Notes: a model not told the origin generated them from the letters alone. DNA of 64,000 nt from Paenisporosarcina indica (GCF_001939075.1 NZ_MPTA01000001.1:124001-188000); one strand, 5' to 3'. Counted from the first letter of the stretch, positions 18,254 through 27,866 are shown. Numbers and translations: made by a program.

Positions 18254-18410
18254 TGTATTCAAAGCTTTTCCTAACCTAAATAGAGGGCACTGAAAAAGTT
18301 CACCAGGATAGACTGACGAGTATTCCCTAGAAATAACGCTCTGGGGCTATGTGGATGCTTCCTGCGGGAAGGCAGAAGGCGCCTAGGATGGTTCTCTGCC
18401 TTGGCGATAA
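18254..18410 (+). repeat. Dispersed repeat family A, copy 2
   Basis: Shares TATTCAAAGCTTTTCCTA, GAGGGCACTGAAAAAGTTCACC-type core (18289-18304 exact 16-mer), AGTATTCCCT and the TATGTGGATGC block with the copies at 1.8, 28.2 and 56.6 kb. The right part has diverged most. Confidence 0.8.
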
Positions 18411-18430
18411 AGTCCAGTGTATACAAATTA

Positions 18431-18480
18431 AAAGCGAGCCTTTCCTTGATTTATCGGGAAAGACTCGCTTTGACTTTTTC
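18431..18480. terminator. Orphan terminator-like hairpin
   Basis: AAGCGAG-C-CTTTCC pairs with GGAAAG-A-CTCGCTT, followed by GACTTTTT. No gene ends here, because hpf already has a terminator. Confidence 0.55.
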
Positions 18481-18559
18481 GGTGGCCACCTCTACTGAGC
18501 TGCCTATTGAAATATGACTATGTTTAGAACGCTTCCCATATTGAATTAAAAACGAAAAA

Positions 18560-18676
18560 GTGCATTTGCGCGTAAACTCCCGCAAATTTTGAAGAATGTG
18601 ACCCACAGGTATGCGGTCTTCATACTTGTTTGCTCACGCGGAACCTGCGGAAGCGCAAATGCATGATAAACAACAG
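18560..18676 (+). repeat. Palindromic repeat family B, copy 1
   Basis: It begins GTGCATTTGCGC and ends GCGCAAATGCA followed by a GATAAACAACAG tail. The middle contains the ACAGGTATGCGG/TCTTCATACTTGT hairpin and GGAACCTGCGG. Other copies are at 18887, 36729 (reverse) and 56876, with a partial one at 19201. Confidence 0.85.
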
Positions 18677-18725
18677 GTTGTTTTCGTACAGCTTTGTTAT
18701 TAAAATTCTTCCAATACAGGAGAGA

Positions 18726-18830
18726 TTCCTACCTGAACAACAATAATTCCTACGTCATATCGTTATTTTCCTACGTCATCCTCGATTATTCCTACGTGAC
18801 CCACGATAATTACAACTGAGCACTCGCTCA
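18726..18830 (+). repeat. 21-bp-period array (family C), copy 1
   Basis: TTCCTAC cores start at 18726, 18747, 18768 and 18789, exactly 21 bp apart. Each core is followed by about 11 variable bases. A degenerate fifth unit lies at 18810, containing the small hairpin CTGAGC-ACTC-GCTCAG. The same array recurs 314 bp downstream. Confidence 0.9.
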
Positions 18831-18886
18831 GCTTATTATTAATGGGTATGTTAAAGAATGCTGCTTGATTTTAAAAAAGAAGAAGA

Positions 18887-19011
18887 GTTCATTTGCGCCT
18901 ACACGGCCGCAATAGAGTGAAGCGTGAGACCCACAAGTATGTGATCTTCATACTTGTTGGCTCATGCGGAACGTGCGGCAGCGCAAATGCACGATAACAA
19001 AAGGGTAGATC
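18887..19011 (+). repeat. Palindromic repeat family B, copy 2
   Basis: Ends are GTTCATTTGCGC and GCGCAAATGCAC (one mismatch as an inverted repeat). The interior has CACAAGTATGTGATCTTC-ATACTTGTTGG and GGAACGTGCGG. It lies between the two family C arrays. Confidence 0.85.
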
Positions 19012-19039
19012 TAGGTAAATATGATTGAGAACGGGGAGT

Positions 19040-19200
19040 TTTCTACATGAATGACGATAATTCCTACGTCATATCGTTATTTTCCTACGTCATCCTCGAT
19101 TATTCCTACGTGACCTACGATAATTACAACTGAGCACTCGCTCAGCTTATTATTAATGGATATGTTAAAGAATGCATCTTGATTTTAAAAAAGAAGAAGA
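19040..19200 (+). repeat. 21-bp-period array (family C), copy 2
   Basis: Cores at 19040, 19061, 19082 and 19103 keep the 21-bp spacing. From 19059 to about 19213 the sequence is nearly identical to 18745-18899, an offset of 314 bp. This marks a tandem duplication that includes the start of a family B unit. Confidence 0.9.
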
Positions 19201-19233
19201 GTGCATTTACGCATACAAAATCGCAAAAGAATG
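19201..19233 (+). repeat. Partial family B unit
   Basis: GTGCATTTACGC followed by ATACAAAATCGCAAAAGAATG matches the left end of the family B elements. The right half is missing. Confidence 0.65.
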
Positions 19234-19405
19234 TTTACAAATTTAACAGATAGCTTCAATGGTAAAAGTGAATAGTTTCATAACTTAATGAGATGCCGGA
19301 TAGGCATAAAAATATAGCATTCTAGCCTTAATGAAAGTTCGTAATTTGCACCCCTATAGCAGCAGTGGTAAAATAGACGTTGAGACTATATGGGAAGTGA
19401 TTCTA

Positions 19406-21919
19406 ATGCTTGGTGTATTAAAAAAAGTATTTGACACAAATAAACAAGATTTAAAGAGACTTGAAAAAATTGCCGATAAAGTAGAGGCATTTGCAAAAGA
19501 GATAGAAGCATTAACTGATGATCAATTACGTGCAAAAACCGACGATTTTAAAGGTCGTTTGGCAGATGGTTCTACACTGTCTGATATTCAAGCAGAAGCA
19601 TTTGCTGTAGTTCGAGAAGCAGCTAAACGTGTACTTGGTATGTATCCATTCCGTGTTCAAATCATGGGTGCTGCGGCACTTCATGAAGGAAATATAGCGG
19701 AAATGAAAACTGGTGAAGGGAAGACGTTAACGTCAACAATGCCAGTTTATTTAAATGCATTGACAGGTAAAGGTGTACACGTTGTAACCGTCAATGAATA
19801 TTTAGCTAGTCGTGATGCAGTCGAAATGGGTCAGCTGTATAATTTCTTAGGATTAACAGTTGGTCTAAATATTAACAGTTTGAATAAAGATGAAAAACGT
19901 GAAGCGTATGCAGCTGATATTACGTATTCCACTAACAACGAGTTAGGATTTGATTACCTACGAGATAACATGGTGTTATACAAAGAAGAACATGTACAAC
20001 GTCCGCTTTTCTTTGCTGTAATCGATGAAGTTGACTCAATCTTAATAGATGAAGCACGTACTCCACTCATTATTTCAGGTAACGCGGCTAAGTCTGCACA
20101 ACTTTACATTCATTCAAATGCATTAGTACGTACTCTTCGTATAGAAGAGGATTATTCATATGATGAATCGACAAAAGGCGTTGTGTTAACAGAAACAGGT
20201 ATTGAACGAATTGAAAAAGCATTTGGAATCGATAATTTATTTGATTTGACACATGTTGGGTTAAATCACGCAATCAACCAGTCGTTAAAAGCACATGCAA
20301 GTATGCATAATGATGTCGATTATGTTGTGCAAGATGGTGGAATTGTGATAGTTGACTCATTTACTGGTCGTTTAATGAAAGGTCGTAGATATTCAGACGG
20401 ACTTCACCAAGCGATAGAAGCGAAGGAAGGCCTGGAGATTCAAAATGAATCGATGACGATGGCAACGATTACGTTCCAAAACTACTTCCGTATGTATGAA
20501 AAGCTTTCTGGTATGACGGGTACAGCGAAAACGGAAGAAGAAGAGTTCCGTAATATCTACAATATGAACGTCATTGTTATTCCAACTAATAAATTAATTG
20601 GCCGTGATGACCGTGCCGACTTAATTTATGCTTCAATGGAAGGTAAATACAAAGCAGCAGCAGAGGATATTGCAGAACGACATAAAGCAGGACAACCTGT
20701 TCTAGTAGGTACAGTTGCAATTGAAACTTCTGAAATTATCTCGAAATTATTATCGAAACATGGGATTCCCCATAATGTACTTAATGCGAAGAATCATGAA
20801 CGCGAAGCAGAAATCATCGCAACGGCGGGTCATAAAGGGTCGGTAACAATCGCTACCAATATGGCTGGACGTGGTACGGATATTAAACTTGGTGATGGAG
20901 TCGTTGACGTTGGTGGTTTAGCTGTAATAGGTACCGAACGTCATGAATCTCGCCGTATTGATAACCAGCTTCGTGGACGTTCTGGACGTCAAGGTGATCC
21001 TGGTGTTACCCAATTCTATTTATCAATGGAAGATGAATTGATGCGTCGATTCGGTTCAGATAATATGCGTGCGATGATGACTCGTTTAGGGATGGATGAT
21101 TCTCAACCAATCCAGTCTAAAATGGTGACACGTGCAGTTGAATCGGCACAAAAACGTGTTGAGGGGAATAACTTTGATGCCCGTAAACGATTGCTCCAAT
21201 ACGATGATGTTTTGCGTCAACAACGTGAGATTATCTATAAAGAACGTCTAGAAGTTTTAGAAACAGATAATATGCGCAATTTAGTCGAAACGATGATTAA
21301 TGAAGTCATTGAGCAAGTAGTTGCCATTCATACAACATCTGAAAAGCAGAATGAATGGAATTACAAAGGTCTTGAAGATTATATTAAAGCCAACTTCTTG
21401 GATGATGGGACGATTACACGCACACAATTAGAAGGTAAATCAGCGGATGAAATTATTGCGTTAATTAAAGAAGAAGTGTACAAACACTATGACGAAAAAG
21501 AAGAAGAAATGACGGCTGAACGTATGCGTGAGTTCGAAAAAGTTATTTTACTTCGATCAATTGATACGAAATGGATTGATCATATCGATGCGATGGATCA
21601 ACTTCGTCAAGGAATTCACTTGCGTGCATATGGACAAATTGATCCTTTACGTGAATATCAAAATGAAGGATTTGCCATGTTTGAAACCATGGTTGATTCG
21701 ATTAAAGAAGACGTTGCCAAATATGCGTTGAAAGCTGAAATTCGCAACAATTTACAACGTGAAGAAGTGGCAAAAGGACAAGCTGTAAACCCGAAAGAAG
21801 AAGCTGGACCAGTTAAGAAAAAACCAGTGCGTGCTGCAACGTCTGTAGGACGAAACGAAATATGCCCATGTGGGAGTGGCAAGAAATTCAAAAATTGCCA
21901 TGGAGCTGTTGAAAGATAA
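19406..21919 (+). CDS. secA: Preprotein translocase ATPase SecA (SecA1)
   Basis: This is the essential 837-residue motor of Sec export. Nucleotide-binding motifs are MKTGEGKT near residue 105 and [13 protein letters not shown], with the helicase motif [14 protein letters not shown]. The helical wing/scaffold region has [22 protein letters not shown]. The C-terminal tail carries the zinc/SecB-type motif [14 protein letters not shown], which the SecA2 at 6.6 kb lacks. I choose ATG 19406 ([10 protein letters not shown]), preceded by GGGAAGTGA. An upstream in-frame start at 19331 would add 25 residues not typical of the family. prfB follows 15 nt later. Confidence 0.96.
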   Translation: MLGVLKKVFDTNKQDLKRLEKIADKVEAFAKEIEALTDDQLRAKTDDFKGRLADGSTLSDIQAEAFAVVREAAKRVLGMYPFRVQIMGAAALHEGNIAEMKTGEGKTLTSTMPVYLNALTGKGVHVVTVNEYLASRDAVEMGQLYNFLGLTVGLNINSLNKDEKREAYAADITYSTNNELGFDYLRDNMVLYKEEHVQRPLFFAVIDEVDSILIDEARTPLIISGNAAKSAQLYIHSNALVRTLRIEEDYSYDESTKGVVLTETGIERIEKAFGIDNLFDLTHVGLNHAINQSLKAHASMHNDVDYVVQDGGIVIVDSFTGRLMKGRRYSDGLHQAIEAKEGLEIQNESMTMATITFQNYFRMYEKLSGMTGTAKTEEEEFRNIYNMNVIVIPTNKLIGRDDRADLIYASMEGKYKAAAEDIAERHKAGQPVLVGTVAIETSEIISKLLSKHGIPHNVLNAKNHEREAEIIATAGHKGSVTIATNMAGRGTDIKLGDGVVDVGGLAVIGTERHESRRIDNQLRGRSGRQGDPGVTQFYLSMEDELMRRFGSDNMRAMMTRLGMDDSQPIQSKMVTRAVESAQKRVEGNNFDARKRLLQYDDVLRQQREIIYKERLEVLETDNMRNLVETMINEVIEQVVAIHTTSEKQNEWNYKGLEDYIKANFLDDGTITRTQLEGKSADEIIALIKEEVYKHYDEKEEEMTAERMREFEKVILLRSIDTKWIDHIDAMDQLRQGIHLRAYGQIDPLREYQNEGFAMFETMVDSIKEDVAKYALKAEIRNNLQREEVAKGQAVNPKEEAGPVKKKPVRAATSVGRNEICPCGSGKKFKNCHGAVER

Positions 21920-21934
21920 CGGAGGAATTATGAA

Positions 21935-23039
21935 ATGATGGAATTATCAGATGTACGGAATGAACTGGATAGAACTGCTTCAAAATTAACCGACTTTAGG
22001 GGGTCTCTTTGACTTAGAAAACAAAGAGGCACGTATAGCGGAGTTGGATGAAAATATGTCTATGCCCGATTTCTGGAATGATCAGAATGCAGCACAGACG
22101 GTTATTAATGAAGGTAATGCACTAAAAGAAATTGTCAATGAATTTAAAATATTAGTGGATACGCAAGAAAACTTAGAGATGACGCTTGAGTTATTGCGCG
22201 AAGAAACTGATGAAGACTTACAAGAAGAACTTGGTAACGAAATGAAAGAATTCACAGCTAAAATGAATGACTTCGAGTTGCAACTGTTATTGAGTGAAGA
22301 ATATGATAAAAACAATGCAATCCTAGAATTACACGCCGGTGCGGGTGGTACTGAATCGCAAGACTGGGCATCTATGTTACTCCGTATGTATCAACGTTGG
22401 GGTGAGAAAAAAGGCTTTAAAGTTGATACGCTTGATTACTTGGCAGGAGACGAAGCGGGTGTTAAATCCGTAACTCTAGGATTTAAAGGTCATAATGCTT
22501 ATGGATATTTAAAAGCTGAAAAAGGCGTTCACCGTCTTGTACGCATTTCTCCATTCGATTCATCAGGAAGAAGACATACATCTTTCGCTTCGTGTGAAGT
22601 AATGCCTGAATTTAATGATGAAATTGAAATTGAAATCCGTACGGAAGATTTGAAAATTGATACGTATCGTGCTAGTGGAGCGGGTGGACAGCATATTAAC
22701 ACGACTGACTCTGCTGTTCGTATTACTCACTTACCAACAGGAGCTGTCGTTACCTGTCAGCAAGAACGTTCTCAAATCAAGAACCGTGAAAAAGCTATGA
22801 CGTACTTAAAAGCAAAATTGTATCAGTTGAAAATAGAAGAAAAAGAAGCACAAATGCTTGAAATTCGTGGTGACCAAAAAGAAATCGGATGGGGAAGTCA
22901 AATACGTTCATATGTATTCCATCCATATTCTATGGTGAAAGATCATCGAACTAATGCAGAAAGTGGTAACGTCCAAGGTGTTATGGACGGTGACATCGAT
23001 TTATTTATCAATAGCTATTTACGTTCTAGAATGAATTAA
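21935..23039 (+). CDS. prfB: Peptide chain release factor 2, programmed +1 frameshift
   Basis: RF2 recognises UGA/UAA stops. The gene is read as 21935-22009 joined to 22011-23039, giving 367 residues (B. subtilis RF2 has about 366). Codons 22007-22012 are CTT TGA followed by C, preceded by the internal Shine-Dalgarno-like AGGGGG (21998-22003). This is the classic RF2 autoregulatory slip site, at which low RF2 permits a +1 shift past UGA. The second frame contains the catalytic GGQ in [26 protein letters not shown] lies 9 nt before ATG 21935, and a terminator follows the stop. Confidence 0.96.
22001..22013 (+). promoter_or_regulatory. RF2 programmed +1 frameshift site
   Basis: GGG TCT CTT TGA C with AGGGGG just upstream. 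The in-frame stop is TGA 22010-22012 and reading resumes at GAC 22011. Confidence 0.95.
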
Positions 23040-23048
23040 CTAGCAAAT

Positions 23049-23079
23049 GCGGGCATCCTATATGGGTGCTCGTTTTTTT
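23049..23079 (+). terminator. Terminator of secA-prfB
   Basis: GCGGGCATCC pairs with GGGTGCTCG (G-T pairs allowed), followed by seven T. Confidence 0.8.
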
Positions 23080-23267
23080 GATGAAAAATCTTGCTGTGAA
23101 ACGGTACTGCTAGTATGGAATATGTGACTCATGAATGAAAAGCTATTTTAGATCAATGAAACAGTGTGTAAGATTTCTTTAGTGATTCACTAGGGTGAAC
23201 TTCACACGCTACACTGTGTCTGCTATACTTCTGAAGGGAAATTTTACAGATTAAGAAAGTAGGTCGT

Positions 23268-24134
23268 ATGATGAATCGTAAATATCGGAAAGAGCCACAT
23301 CCAATGTTGGCTTCCGTTTTGGAGTATATATATATTATTATCGGCGCGGCAATTATTGCAGTTGGCTTTAACGTCTTTTTATTACCAAATGAAGTTGCAT
23401 CGGGTGGAGTAAGCGGGATTAGTACGATTTTAAAAGGATTATTTAACTGGAATCCAGGTCTTGTGCAATATGCATTTAATATTCCATTATTCATCGCAGG
23501 AGTTATTTTTTTGGGGAAACAGTTTGGTGCTCGCTCGCTCGTGGGGACATTAACGTTGCCATTAATTGTTATATTAACAGCAGGGTGGGAACCAGCCACA
23601 CTTAATCCATTGCTTGGGGCTTTGTTTGGTGGTATATCAGTAGGGACGGGCTTAGGGATTGTCTTCCGTGGTCGTGCATCAACAGGTGGTACAGATCTAG
23701 CTGCTCAAATTATAGCGAAATATACAGGTTTTACACTTGGAACTAGTGTCATGTTGATCGATGGACTCATTGTACTTTCTGCTGCGATTGTTTTCGATGT
23801 CGAAAAAGGGTTATATGCATTAATTGGCTTATTTGTCACAACAAAGACAATTGATATCATCCAACTTGGATTCAGCCAATCGAAAATGGTTTATATAATT
23901 ACGAATAAACAAGAAGAAATACGGGATGCTATCTATATGGAAGTAAATCGTGGAGTGACGAAGCTTCCGGCAGTTGGAGGATATACGGAACAAGAACGTC
24001 CCATTTTACTTGTTGTCGTTTATCAAACTGAATTTACGAAATTGAAACAAGTCGTAAAATCCATTGATCCAGCTGCTTTTATCATTGTTTCGGATGCCTA
24101 TGAGGTCCTCGGTGAAGGTTTCAAACGTTCTTGA
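23268..24134 (+). CDS. yvjA: YitT family membrane protein (YvjA)
   Basis: The 288-residue protein has five or six membrane segments in residues 20-185 (LEYIYIIIGAAIIAVGFNVFLLPN; GGVSGISTILKGLF; GRASTGGTDLAAQI) and a soluble C-terminal DUF2179 domain (about 210-285). The family is widespread in Bacillales; its transport substrate is not established. Placement between prfB and cccB matches B. subtilis yvjA. The start is at tandem ATGs 23268/23271; I take the first, though the second is equally possible. Confidence 0.88.
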   Translation: MMNRKYRKEPHPMLASVLEYIYIIIGAAIIAVGFNVFLLPNEVASGGVSGISTILKGLFNWNPGLVQYAFNIPLFIAGVIFLGKQFGARSLVGTLTLPLIVILTAGWEPATLNPLLGALFGGISVGTGLGIVFRGRASTGGTDLAAQIIAKYTGFTLGTSVMLIDGLIVLSAAIVFDVEKGLYALIGLFVTTKTIDIIQLGFSQSKMVYIITNKQEEIRDAIYMEVNRGVTKLPAVGGYTEQERPILLVVVYQTEFTKLKQVVKSIDPAAFIIVSDAYEVLGEGFKRS

Positions 24135-24186
24135 ATTTGGTATACTTTAAGTTAGATTAAAAATGTATTCTACAGGAGGTAAAAGA

Positions 24187-24528
24187 ATGAATAAGAAATT
24201 ATTAGCAGCTATTTTTGGTTCGTTATTAATGCTTGCGGCGTGTGGCGGTGGGGACGACGAGAATGCAGCCGTAAAAAATGACAAAAAAGGCGGAGAAGTA
24301 GTTCAAAGTGGTGATGCAGAAAAAATTGTGCAAGGGAATTGTACGATGTGTCATGGTGGGAATTTAGAAGGGCAAGGAAATGCTCCGGCTTTAACTGACG
24401 TTGGAGCGCGACTGTCAAAAGAAGAAATACTTGCTGTCATTAAAAAAGGCCAGGGCGGAATGCCACCAAACATAATTGAGGGTGCCGAAGCAGAAGTTGT
24501 AGCAGAATGGTTAGCGAATAAAAAATAA
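24187..24528 (+). CDS. cccB: Membrane-anchored cytochrome c-551 (CccB-like lipoprotein)
   Basis: The 113-residue lipoprotein has lipobox LMLAAC (Cys about 18) and a Gly/Asp/Lys linker. A small class I cytochrome c domain follows, with heme site CTMCH in VQGNCTMCHGG and the axial Met in GQGGMPPN. It carries electrons outside the membrane, probably to a terminal oxidase. ATG 24187 follows AGGAGG by 8 nt. The gene lies between yvjA and ftsE as in B. subtilis and has its own terminator. Confidence 0.92.
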   Translation: MNKKLLAAIFGSLLMLAACGGGDDENAAVKNDKKGGEVVQSGDAEKIVQGNCTMCHGGNLEGQGNAPALTDVGARLSKEEILAVIKKGQGGMPPNIIEGAEAEVVAEWLANKK

Positions 24529-24539
24529 TAATACAAATT

Positions 24540-24573
24540 GACCCATGACGATTCTTGTCAGGGGTCTTTTTTT
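24540..24573 (+). terminator. Terminator of cccB
   Basis: GACCCATGAC pairs with GTCAGGGGTC around GATTCTT, followed by seven T. Confidence 0.88.
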
Positions 24574-24860
24574 GTCGAGCATTAATGTCAATTAGCAACA
24601 CAGCATTCATTTCATACATAACTTATACCCGTTTTTTCGATTCGTTTCCTCTAGTATCGCTATCGAGTATTAACTTGTTTCAGTACTTTTTTAAATTATG
24701 TCAAAAATATGTTCAAAAAAAGAAGGGATTCCTGGTGTTAGTGCCGAATTTTGTGATTAATAGGTCAAATTCCCTTATCTAACGTTAAGTCCTTTGACAT
24801 GGTTTTTTCGTCCTGTAAGTCTTCTGCACGAACTTTTGTAATAGTACTGTAATGAAATTT
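24574..24860. other. AT-rich gap between cccB and ftsE
   Basis: I see no gene, repeat or RNA motif here. The right end leads into the ftsE promoter region. Confidence 0.5.
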
Positions 24861-24872
24861 TGTCGACTTACT

Positions 24873-24881
24873 TGTTATAAT
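24873..24881 (+). promoter_or_regulatory. Extended -10 promoter element upstream of ftsE
   Basis: TGTTATAAT is an exact extended -10 (TGnTATAAT). The matching -35 region (TGAAAT) is weak. The ftsE ATG is 57 nt downstream. Confidence 0.5.
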
Positions 24882-24937
24882 GAATTTGTCGGAAAAAATC
24901 TGACGAAAGGTAGTAAACAATAGGTGGTTACAAATAT

Positions 24938-25624
24938 ATGATTTCAATGAAAAATGTTTATAAAAAATATCCAAACGGCATTGTTGCTGCAAACGGATTA
25001 AATGTAGAAATAATGCAAGGTGAATTTGTTTATGTCGTAGGTCCAAGTGGGGCAGGTAAATCGACATTTATTAAAATGATGTATCGAGAAGAACGCCCAA
25101 CTAGTGGAGATATCTTCATTAATGACATTAACTTGGCAACCTTAAAATCGAAGCGTGTCCCTTACTTAAGACGTCAAATCGGGGTGGTGTTTCAAGACTT
25201 TAAATTATTACCTCGTTTAAATGTATATGAGAACGTAGCCTTTGCATTGGAAGTAATTGAAGAGTCTCCAAAAGTAATTCGTAAACGTGTAATGGACGTA
25301 TTGGAATTGGTGGGACTTAAACATAAAGCACGCATGTTTCCAACTGAACTTTCTGGTGGAGAACAACAACGGGTTTCAATTGCGCGTTCGATTGTAAACA
25401 CGCCAAAAGTAATTATTGCGGACGAGCCTACAGGTAACTTGGATCCCGAAACGTCATGGGAAATTATGAAAGTTTTCCAGGAAGTCAATAATCGAGGAAC
25501 GACGATTATCATGGCAACTCATAACAAAGAAATAGTAAATACAATTAAGCACCGAGTAATTGCAGTTGAAGGTGGACTTATTGTCCGTGACGAAGCCGGA
25601 GGTGACTATGGCTATGAAAGCTAG
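24938..25624 (+). CDS. ftsE: Cell-division ABC ATPase FtsE
   Basis: The 228-residue ATPase has Walker A VGPSGAGKST (about 33-42), Q-loop VFQDFKLLP, signature LSGGEQQRVSIARS and Walker B VIIADEPTGNLDP. With FtsX it forms a membrane complex that does not transport but activates peptidoglycan hydrolases across the membrane. ftsX starts inside its last codons, so the two are translationally coupled. An M23 peptidase with a coiled coil follows and is the likely client. Confidence 0.95.
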   Translation: MISMKNVYKKYPNGIVAANGLNVEIMQGEFVYVVGPSGAGKSTFIKMMYREERPTSGDIFINDINLATLKSKRVPYLRRQIGVVFQDFKLLPRLNVYENVAFALEVIEESPKVIRKRVMDVLELVGLKHKARMFPTELSGGEQQRVSIARSIVNTPKVIIADEPTGNLDPETSWEIMKVFQEVNNRGTTIIMATHNKEIVNTIKHRVIAVEGGLIVRDEAGGDYGYES

Positions 25625-26498
25625 AACATTAGGCCGTCACTTTCGTGAAAGTTTTAAAAGCGTAGGAAGAAACAGCTGGATGAGTTTTGCATCTGCAAGT
25701 GCCGTAACGGTTACTTTACTTCTAGTTGGTGTGTTCGTCATGATCATGATGAATCTTAATAAAGTAGCGGATGATCTTGAAAAAGATGTTGAAGTAAAAG
25801 TGCTGGTTGAGTTAACGGCAGATGAAAAGATGATTACAAAATTAGAACAAGATATAAAAAACGTTAAAGGTCTCGAAACAATCGTTTATTCGACTAAAGA
25901 AGAAGAATTAGAAGACTTGATTAAAGATTTTGGTGGGAAAATGGGATTATCTGATCAGAACAACCCCCTTCGAGCCGCGTTTTATGTCAAGGCATCTAAC
26001 CCGCAAGAAACAGAGAAATTGGCAAAACAAATTGACCAACTTCCAAATACCTATTCAGTTGAATATGGAGAAGGCAAGATTGATAAACTATTTAGCTTTT
26101 TAAATCTTGCTAGGAATATTGGACTGGGCTTAATTTTAGCGTTATTATTTACGGCCATGTTTTTAATTTCAAATACGATACGCATTACAATAGTTGCCCG
26201 TCGTCGTGAAATTGAAATTATGAAGCTAGTGGGAGCAACTAGTTGGTTTATTCGAATTCCGTTTGTCCTAGAAGGCATTTGGATTGGAATTCTTGGTGCA
26301 ATTCTGCCAATTGTAATTGTGACGGTACTCTACATTAATTTATACGAATTGGTTCAGCCCTATTTAGTAGGCGAATTATTTAATTTATTACCACTTACTC
26401 CATTCTTGTTCCAAGTGAACGCCCTCATATTGCTAATGGGCATTTTTATCGGAGTCTGGGGAAGCTTTATGTCAGTACGTAAGTTTTTACGCGTTTAA
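25614..26498 (+). CDS. ftsX: Cell-division membrane protein FtsX
   Basis: The 294-residue protein has four transmembrane segments: one near residues 25-48, then three after residue 165. The large extracellular loop (about 50-165) binds the hydrolase partner in known systems. The LGRHFRESFKSVGRNSWMSFASASAVTVTLLLVG start is typical of Gram-positive FtsX. I choose ATG 25614, 9 nt after GGAGGT; ATG 25608 is too close to that site. It overlaps ftsE by 11 nt. Confidence 0.94.
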   Translation: MKARTLGRHFRESFKSVGRNSWMSFASASAVTVTLLLVGVFVMIMMNLNKVADDLEKDVEVKVLVELTADEKMITKLEQDIKNVKGLETIVYSTKEEELEDLIKDFGGKMGLSDQNNPLRAAFYVKASNPQETEKLAKQIDQLPNTYSVEYGEGKIDKLFSFLNLARNIGLGLILALLFTAMFLISNTIRITIVARRREIEIMKLVGATSWFIRIPFVLEGIWIGILGAILPIVIVTVLYINLYELVQPYLVGELFNLLPLTPFLFQVNALILLMGIFIGVWGSFMSVRKFLRV

Positions 26499-26522
26499 TC
26501 GCGAGCTTGAAAGGGGCAGAAC

Positions 26523-27866
26523 ATGAGAGAAAAACAATCTAGATGGACAATGATAACCATTGCAACGGTATTAGGCTGTTCAGTTTTCATGGCACAACCG
26601 ACTGCATTGGCGGATTCATTGAAAGATTTGAAAAATGAACAAAAACAAATGGAACAGAAAAAGAGCCAATTGAATTCTACGATTACGGATAAAAAAGGTG
26701 ATATTACAATAAATCAAAGCAAACAAGAGCAATTAATTGAACAAATTCAAAGTCTCGATAGCAAAATTATTGAAACTGATAGCGAAATAGATAGTGTACT
26801 AGGTGAAATTAATCGCACAACCCTTGAGATTGAAGAGCTGAAAAAAAGCATTATCATTTTAGAAAAGAAAATTGCTGATCGAGATGAATTAATCAAAGAA
26901 CGCTTACGTGCTGTTCAAGAAAGCGGTGGATCTGTCAGTTACTTAGATGTTCTTTTAGGAGCAAGTAGTTTTGCTGATTTTATTGACCGTTTTTCTGCAG
27001 TAAATACATTGATGGATGCCGATCGTAAGATTCTAGAAGAACAAGCGAATGATAAAGGATTACTTGAAGAGCAAAAAACTTCTGTTGAGGACAAATTGGC
27101 TCAACAAGAAGCTAGCAGAGATAAGTTAGTGAGTCTTAAAGCGGATCTTGATTCTCAAAAAGCTTCAAAAGGTAAATTAGTAGATCAACTAGAAGCTGAA
27201 CAAGCAAGATTATATGAAGAAAAAAATGAGCTTGAGGCTGAATTCGAAGAGGCAATAGAAGTTAGCAAGGAAGTCGAAAACAAAATCATTGCAGAACAAG
27301 CACGATTAGTTGAAGTTGCACGACAAGCGGAAATAGCGCGCAAGAAAAAAGAAGCTGCTGAACGAGCTCGACAAGAAGCAGCCTCTAAAGCAAGAGCTTC
27401 TAAAGCAAGCAGTAATAGTGTGAGCAATGGAAACGTCTCTGCACCTGTCGTATCTTCAGGTACTTGGACACGCCCTGCTTCAGGTGTTTTCAAATCCACG
27501 TTTGGCCCTAGGGGAGACGTAGGTTTTGGAGCGAAGTTCCATTACGGTAGTGACATTGCGAATGATATTGGTACACCTATTGTGGCAGCTGCCGACGGTG
27601 TTGTTTCATATGCATCAACTATGAATGGTTTTGGTAATGTAATCATGATTACACACTCTATTGATGGTCAAATTTTCACAACCGTTTATGCACATTTAAG
27701 TGCTTTTAATGTAAGCTCTGGTACGCATGTTTCAAAAGGACAACTCATTGCTAAAATGGGTAACACAGGTAATTCAACTGGACCACATTTACACTTTGAA
27801 ATTCATGTAGGTTCATGGCAAGGTAATTCAAATGCTGTGAATCCGATTCGTTATGTATCATTCTGA
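26523..27866 (+). CDS. FtsEX-linked M23 murein endopeptidase with coiled coil
   Basis: The 447-residue secreted protein has a signal peptide ending near TALADS and a long coiled coil (about 32-260, SLKDLKNEQKQMEQKKSQL onward) like CwlO/PcsB/EnvC. A low-complexity Ala/Lys/Ser linker leads to a C-terminal M23 peptidase (about 325-447). Zinc ligands H340 and D344 (FHYGSD) and the H422-L-H424 motif are present, so it should be active, unlike degenerate EnvC activators. It lies 24 nt after ftsX. Inference: FtsEX gates it through the coiled coil to cut peptidoglycan cross-links. In B. subtilis the corresponding partner, CwlO, uses an NlpC/P60 domain instead. Confidence 0.88.
   Translation: MREKQSRWTMITIATVLGCSVFMAQPTALADSLKDLKNEQKQMEQKKSQLNSTITDKKGDITINQSKQEQLIEQIQSLDSKIIETDSEIDSVLGEINRTTLEIEELKKSIIILEKKIADRDELIKERLRAVQESGGSVSYLDVLLGASSFADFIDRFSAVNTLMDADRKILEEQANDKGLLEEQKTSVEDKLAQQEASRDKLVSLKADLDSQKASKGKLVDQLEAEQARLYEEKNELEAEFEEAIEVSKEVENKIIAEQARLVEVARQAEIARKKKEAAERARQEAASKARASKASSNSVSNGNVSAPVVSSGTWTRPASGVFKSTFGPRGDVGFGAKFHYGSDIANDIGTPIVAAADGVVSYASTMNGFGNVIMITHSIDGQIFTTVYAHLSAFNVSSGTHVSKGQLIAKMGNTGNSTGPHLHFEIHVGSWQGNSNAVNPIRYVSF

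Noticed and set aside
18726-19144. CRISPR array
   Set aside because: Core units are about 9 bp with about 11-bp variable parts, far below CRISPR repeat/spacer sizes, and no cas genes are present.
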